Shown here: positions 62,726-64,000 of the stretch, piece after piece | How the letters are laid out: the number at the start of each line of letters is the position of its first letter | How positions within the stretch are numbered: position 1 is the first letter of the stretch | Assembly (NCBI GenBank): GCA_018806915.1 | Contig: JAGKQI010000031.1 | Coordinates: forward strand, 992,001 to 1,056,000 | Source of the DNA: Phytophthora colocasiae | Taxonomy: Eukaryota > Oomycota > Peronosporomycetes > Peronosporales > Peronosporaceae | Direction of reading: 5' to 3' | DNA length: 64,000 bases | Notes under the pieces: model-generated | What the model was told of the DNA's origin: nothing | The model's database searches: none | What the model saw: the letters and a program-made list of their open reading frames with translations, nothing else | Program-made: the position numbers and the translations under genes

Positions 62726-64000
62726 CCCCTGCCCAACCTTCAGCACCAACCACGCAATCTCGCGATGCGATGCGGGGAAGTGTCATTGGCGATGCTCCGA
62801 ATGCCGCAGTCGAAAAAGCAAGTGCAGGCTCAGAAATGGCAAGGCGCCGAAGATCGGAACGCATCGCAAACCGAAACATCGGCACCGCGTTCTTGGTGCT
62901 TGGTGAAGTCATGCAGGAACCGTTAACACTACAAGAGGCAAGGAATTCACCACAATGGCCACAGTGGAAAGAAGCCATAAAAGAAGAGATCGAAGCGCTC
63001 CGTGCAAATGGGACGTTCACAGTCGTGACTCCCCCTGCTGATGCGCATGTGATCGGAACAATGATCAATTTTCGCCTAAAGCGCGGTGCAAACGGCTTGA
63101 TTGAAAGACTTCGGGCCCGTGTTTGCGCGCAAGGCTGTGGACAGGTTTATCTGGTTGATTATATTGACACGTATGCACCAGTGGTGAAACTAATCTCTAT
63201 TCGGGTATTCATTGCAGAATGCAACCATCGAGGACTAAAGATTAGGCAGGGCGACGTACCCACAGCCTACGTGAAAGCCTGCCTCCGGGAAGTGATCTAT
63301 GTTCGGCAACCGAAAGGCTTTGAGGAGGGTGAACCGGGTCAAGTCTGGCTCCTTGCAAAAGCTCTTTATGGCTTAAAGCAAGCGGGTCGGGAGTGGAATG
63401 CAGAATTGGACTCTTTTCTAAAGCTGTTAGGCTTCTCACCAACTCGAGCTGATCCCTGCGTTTACACACACCCAGACAAGATCCTGATAATCCTCGTGTA
63501 TGTCGACGATCTACTCATCGGGTACGAGCACGAAGCCGACATGACAGCACTGATGAAATCGCTCCAAGATAAGTACAACATCAAGGATTTGGGAGACCTT
63601 TCCTGGTTCTTAGGAATGCGCGTGAAGCGTGATCTCAGATCTGGCGAAATTATCATTGACCAGAAGCAGTATGCGAAGGAAATGTATCGCCGATTTGCCG
63701 TGGAAAATTGCCGAACAGCGCGCACACCTATGGACCAAGGCTTGATACTCTACAAGGCCCAACCGGATGAGGAACTAGCCGAACACATGCCGTACAGGCA
63801 AGCTGTCGGCGCTTTGTTGTATCTCAGTCGAGTGACTCGCCCGGACATTGCGTTCGCCGTGAACCAAGTTGCGGCACAGGCCAGCAAACCGAGTGTGAAC
63901 CACTGGCATGCTGTCAAAAGGATATTACGTTATGTCGCGTCGACTAAATCGACTGGACTTCGATTCACCCGCGATGAAAACGCGCCGCCACTTCGACTAT
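62707..64000 (+). pseudogene. Copia element 3 reverse transcriptase, open to window edge
   Basis: A frame open from ATG 62707 (and upstream to about 62615) to base 64000 with no stop seen. It contains the copia RT blocks DTYAPVVKLISIRVFIAE, DVPTAYVKA, LYGLKQAGREWN, LVYVDDLLIGY and GDLSWFLGMRVKRD, then the start of the RNase H connection (GALLYLSRVTRPDIAFAVN). The catalytic YVDD is intact. The protein end lies beyond the window. Confidence 0.85.

Larger units (their letters stand above)
60176..64000 (+). mobile_element. Ty1/copia retrotransposon (copia element 3), truncated by window edge
   Basis: Gag, protease, integrase and RT follow in copia order; RNase H lies past the right edge. A short putative LTR precedes gag. 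The coding region has one in-frame stop and at least two frame changes. Confidence 0.85.

Overview
The window looks like an accessory, transposon-rich stretch of an oomycete nuclear genome of the Phytophthora type. The signs are three NLP (NPP1-like) secreted-protein genes, a GPCR-like seven-helix protein fused to a class III cyclase domain, short spliceosomal introns (57-99 bp) with GT..AG ends, start-site motifs resembling the oomycete initiator (GCTCATTYYNCAWTTT), and a dense mix of Ty3/gypsy, Ty1/copia, Helitron, MULE, hAT and another DDE element. There is no bacterial operon structure, CRISPR array or rRNA, and I could fold no convincing tRNA.

Layout. 0-5.8 kb: a frameshifted Ty3/gypsy element on the minus strand that runs off the left edge, with a 23-bp tandem array behind its 5' side. 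6.4-9.1 kb: decayed or multi-exon sequence with minus-strand coding signal. 9.2-14 kb: a Helitron Rep-helicase with one frameshift, abutting a headless NLP fragment. 15.8-16.5 kb: a complete NLP gene. 18.0-21.4 kb: an acidic protein and a five-exon mitochondrial CBS-PP2C fusion. 21.7-29.9 kb: a potassium-channel-like pseudogene split by two transposons (2.8 kb with 4-bp TSD, 3.3 kb MULE with 9-bp TSD). 29.9-30.7 kb: a third NLP. 31.2-37.9 kb: a copia element with identical 250-bp LTRs, broken ORFs and about 1.3 kb of passenger DNA.

38.4-46.8 kb is the most normal gene-bearing island: an intact hAT-like transposase gene, the 7TM-cyclase protein, a REEP/HVA22 membrane-shaping protein, a NicO-type transporter, a Chtop/FOP-like RNA-binding protein and a small cysteine-containing secreted protein, mostly as divergent or convergent pairs. 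46.9-60.2 kb holds two copies of an unrecognised leucine-rich-repeat-like family: copy A is split by a 5-kb hAT element and an intact copia element, and copy B lost its 5' end to a third copia element, which runs off the right edge (60.2-64 kb).

The genes do not form one pathway. The theme is host genes repeatedly broken by, or fused to the edges of, mobile elements. The observations most worth following are the 7TM-cyclase protein whose adenine-binding and transition-state residues appear replaced while both metal aspartates remain, the CBS-PP2C fusion, the NLP set lacking most metal ligands, and the hAT element carrying a second long coiled-coil ORF. Intron borders were placed by eye by matching GT/AG sites, reading phase and domain continuity.
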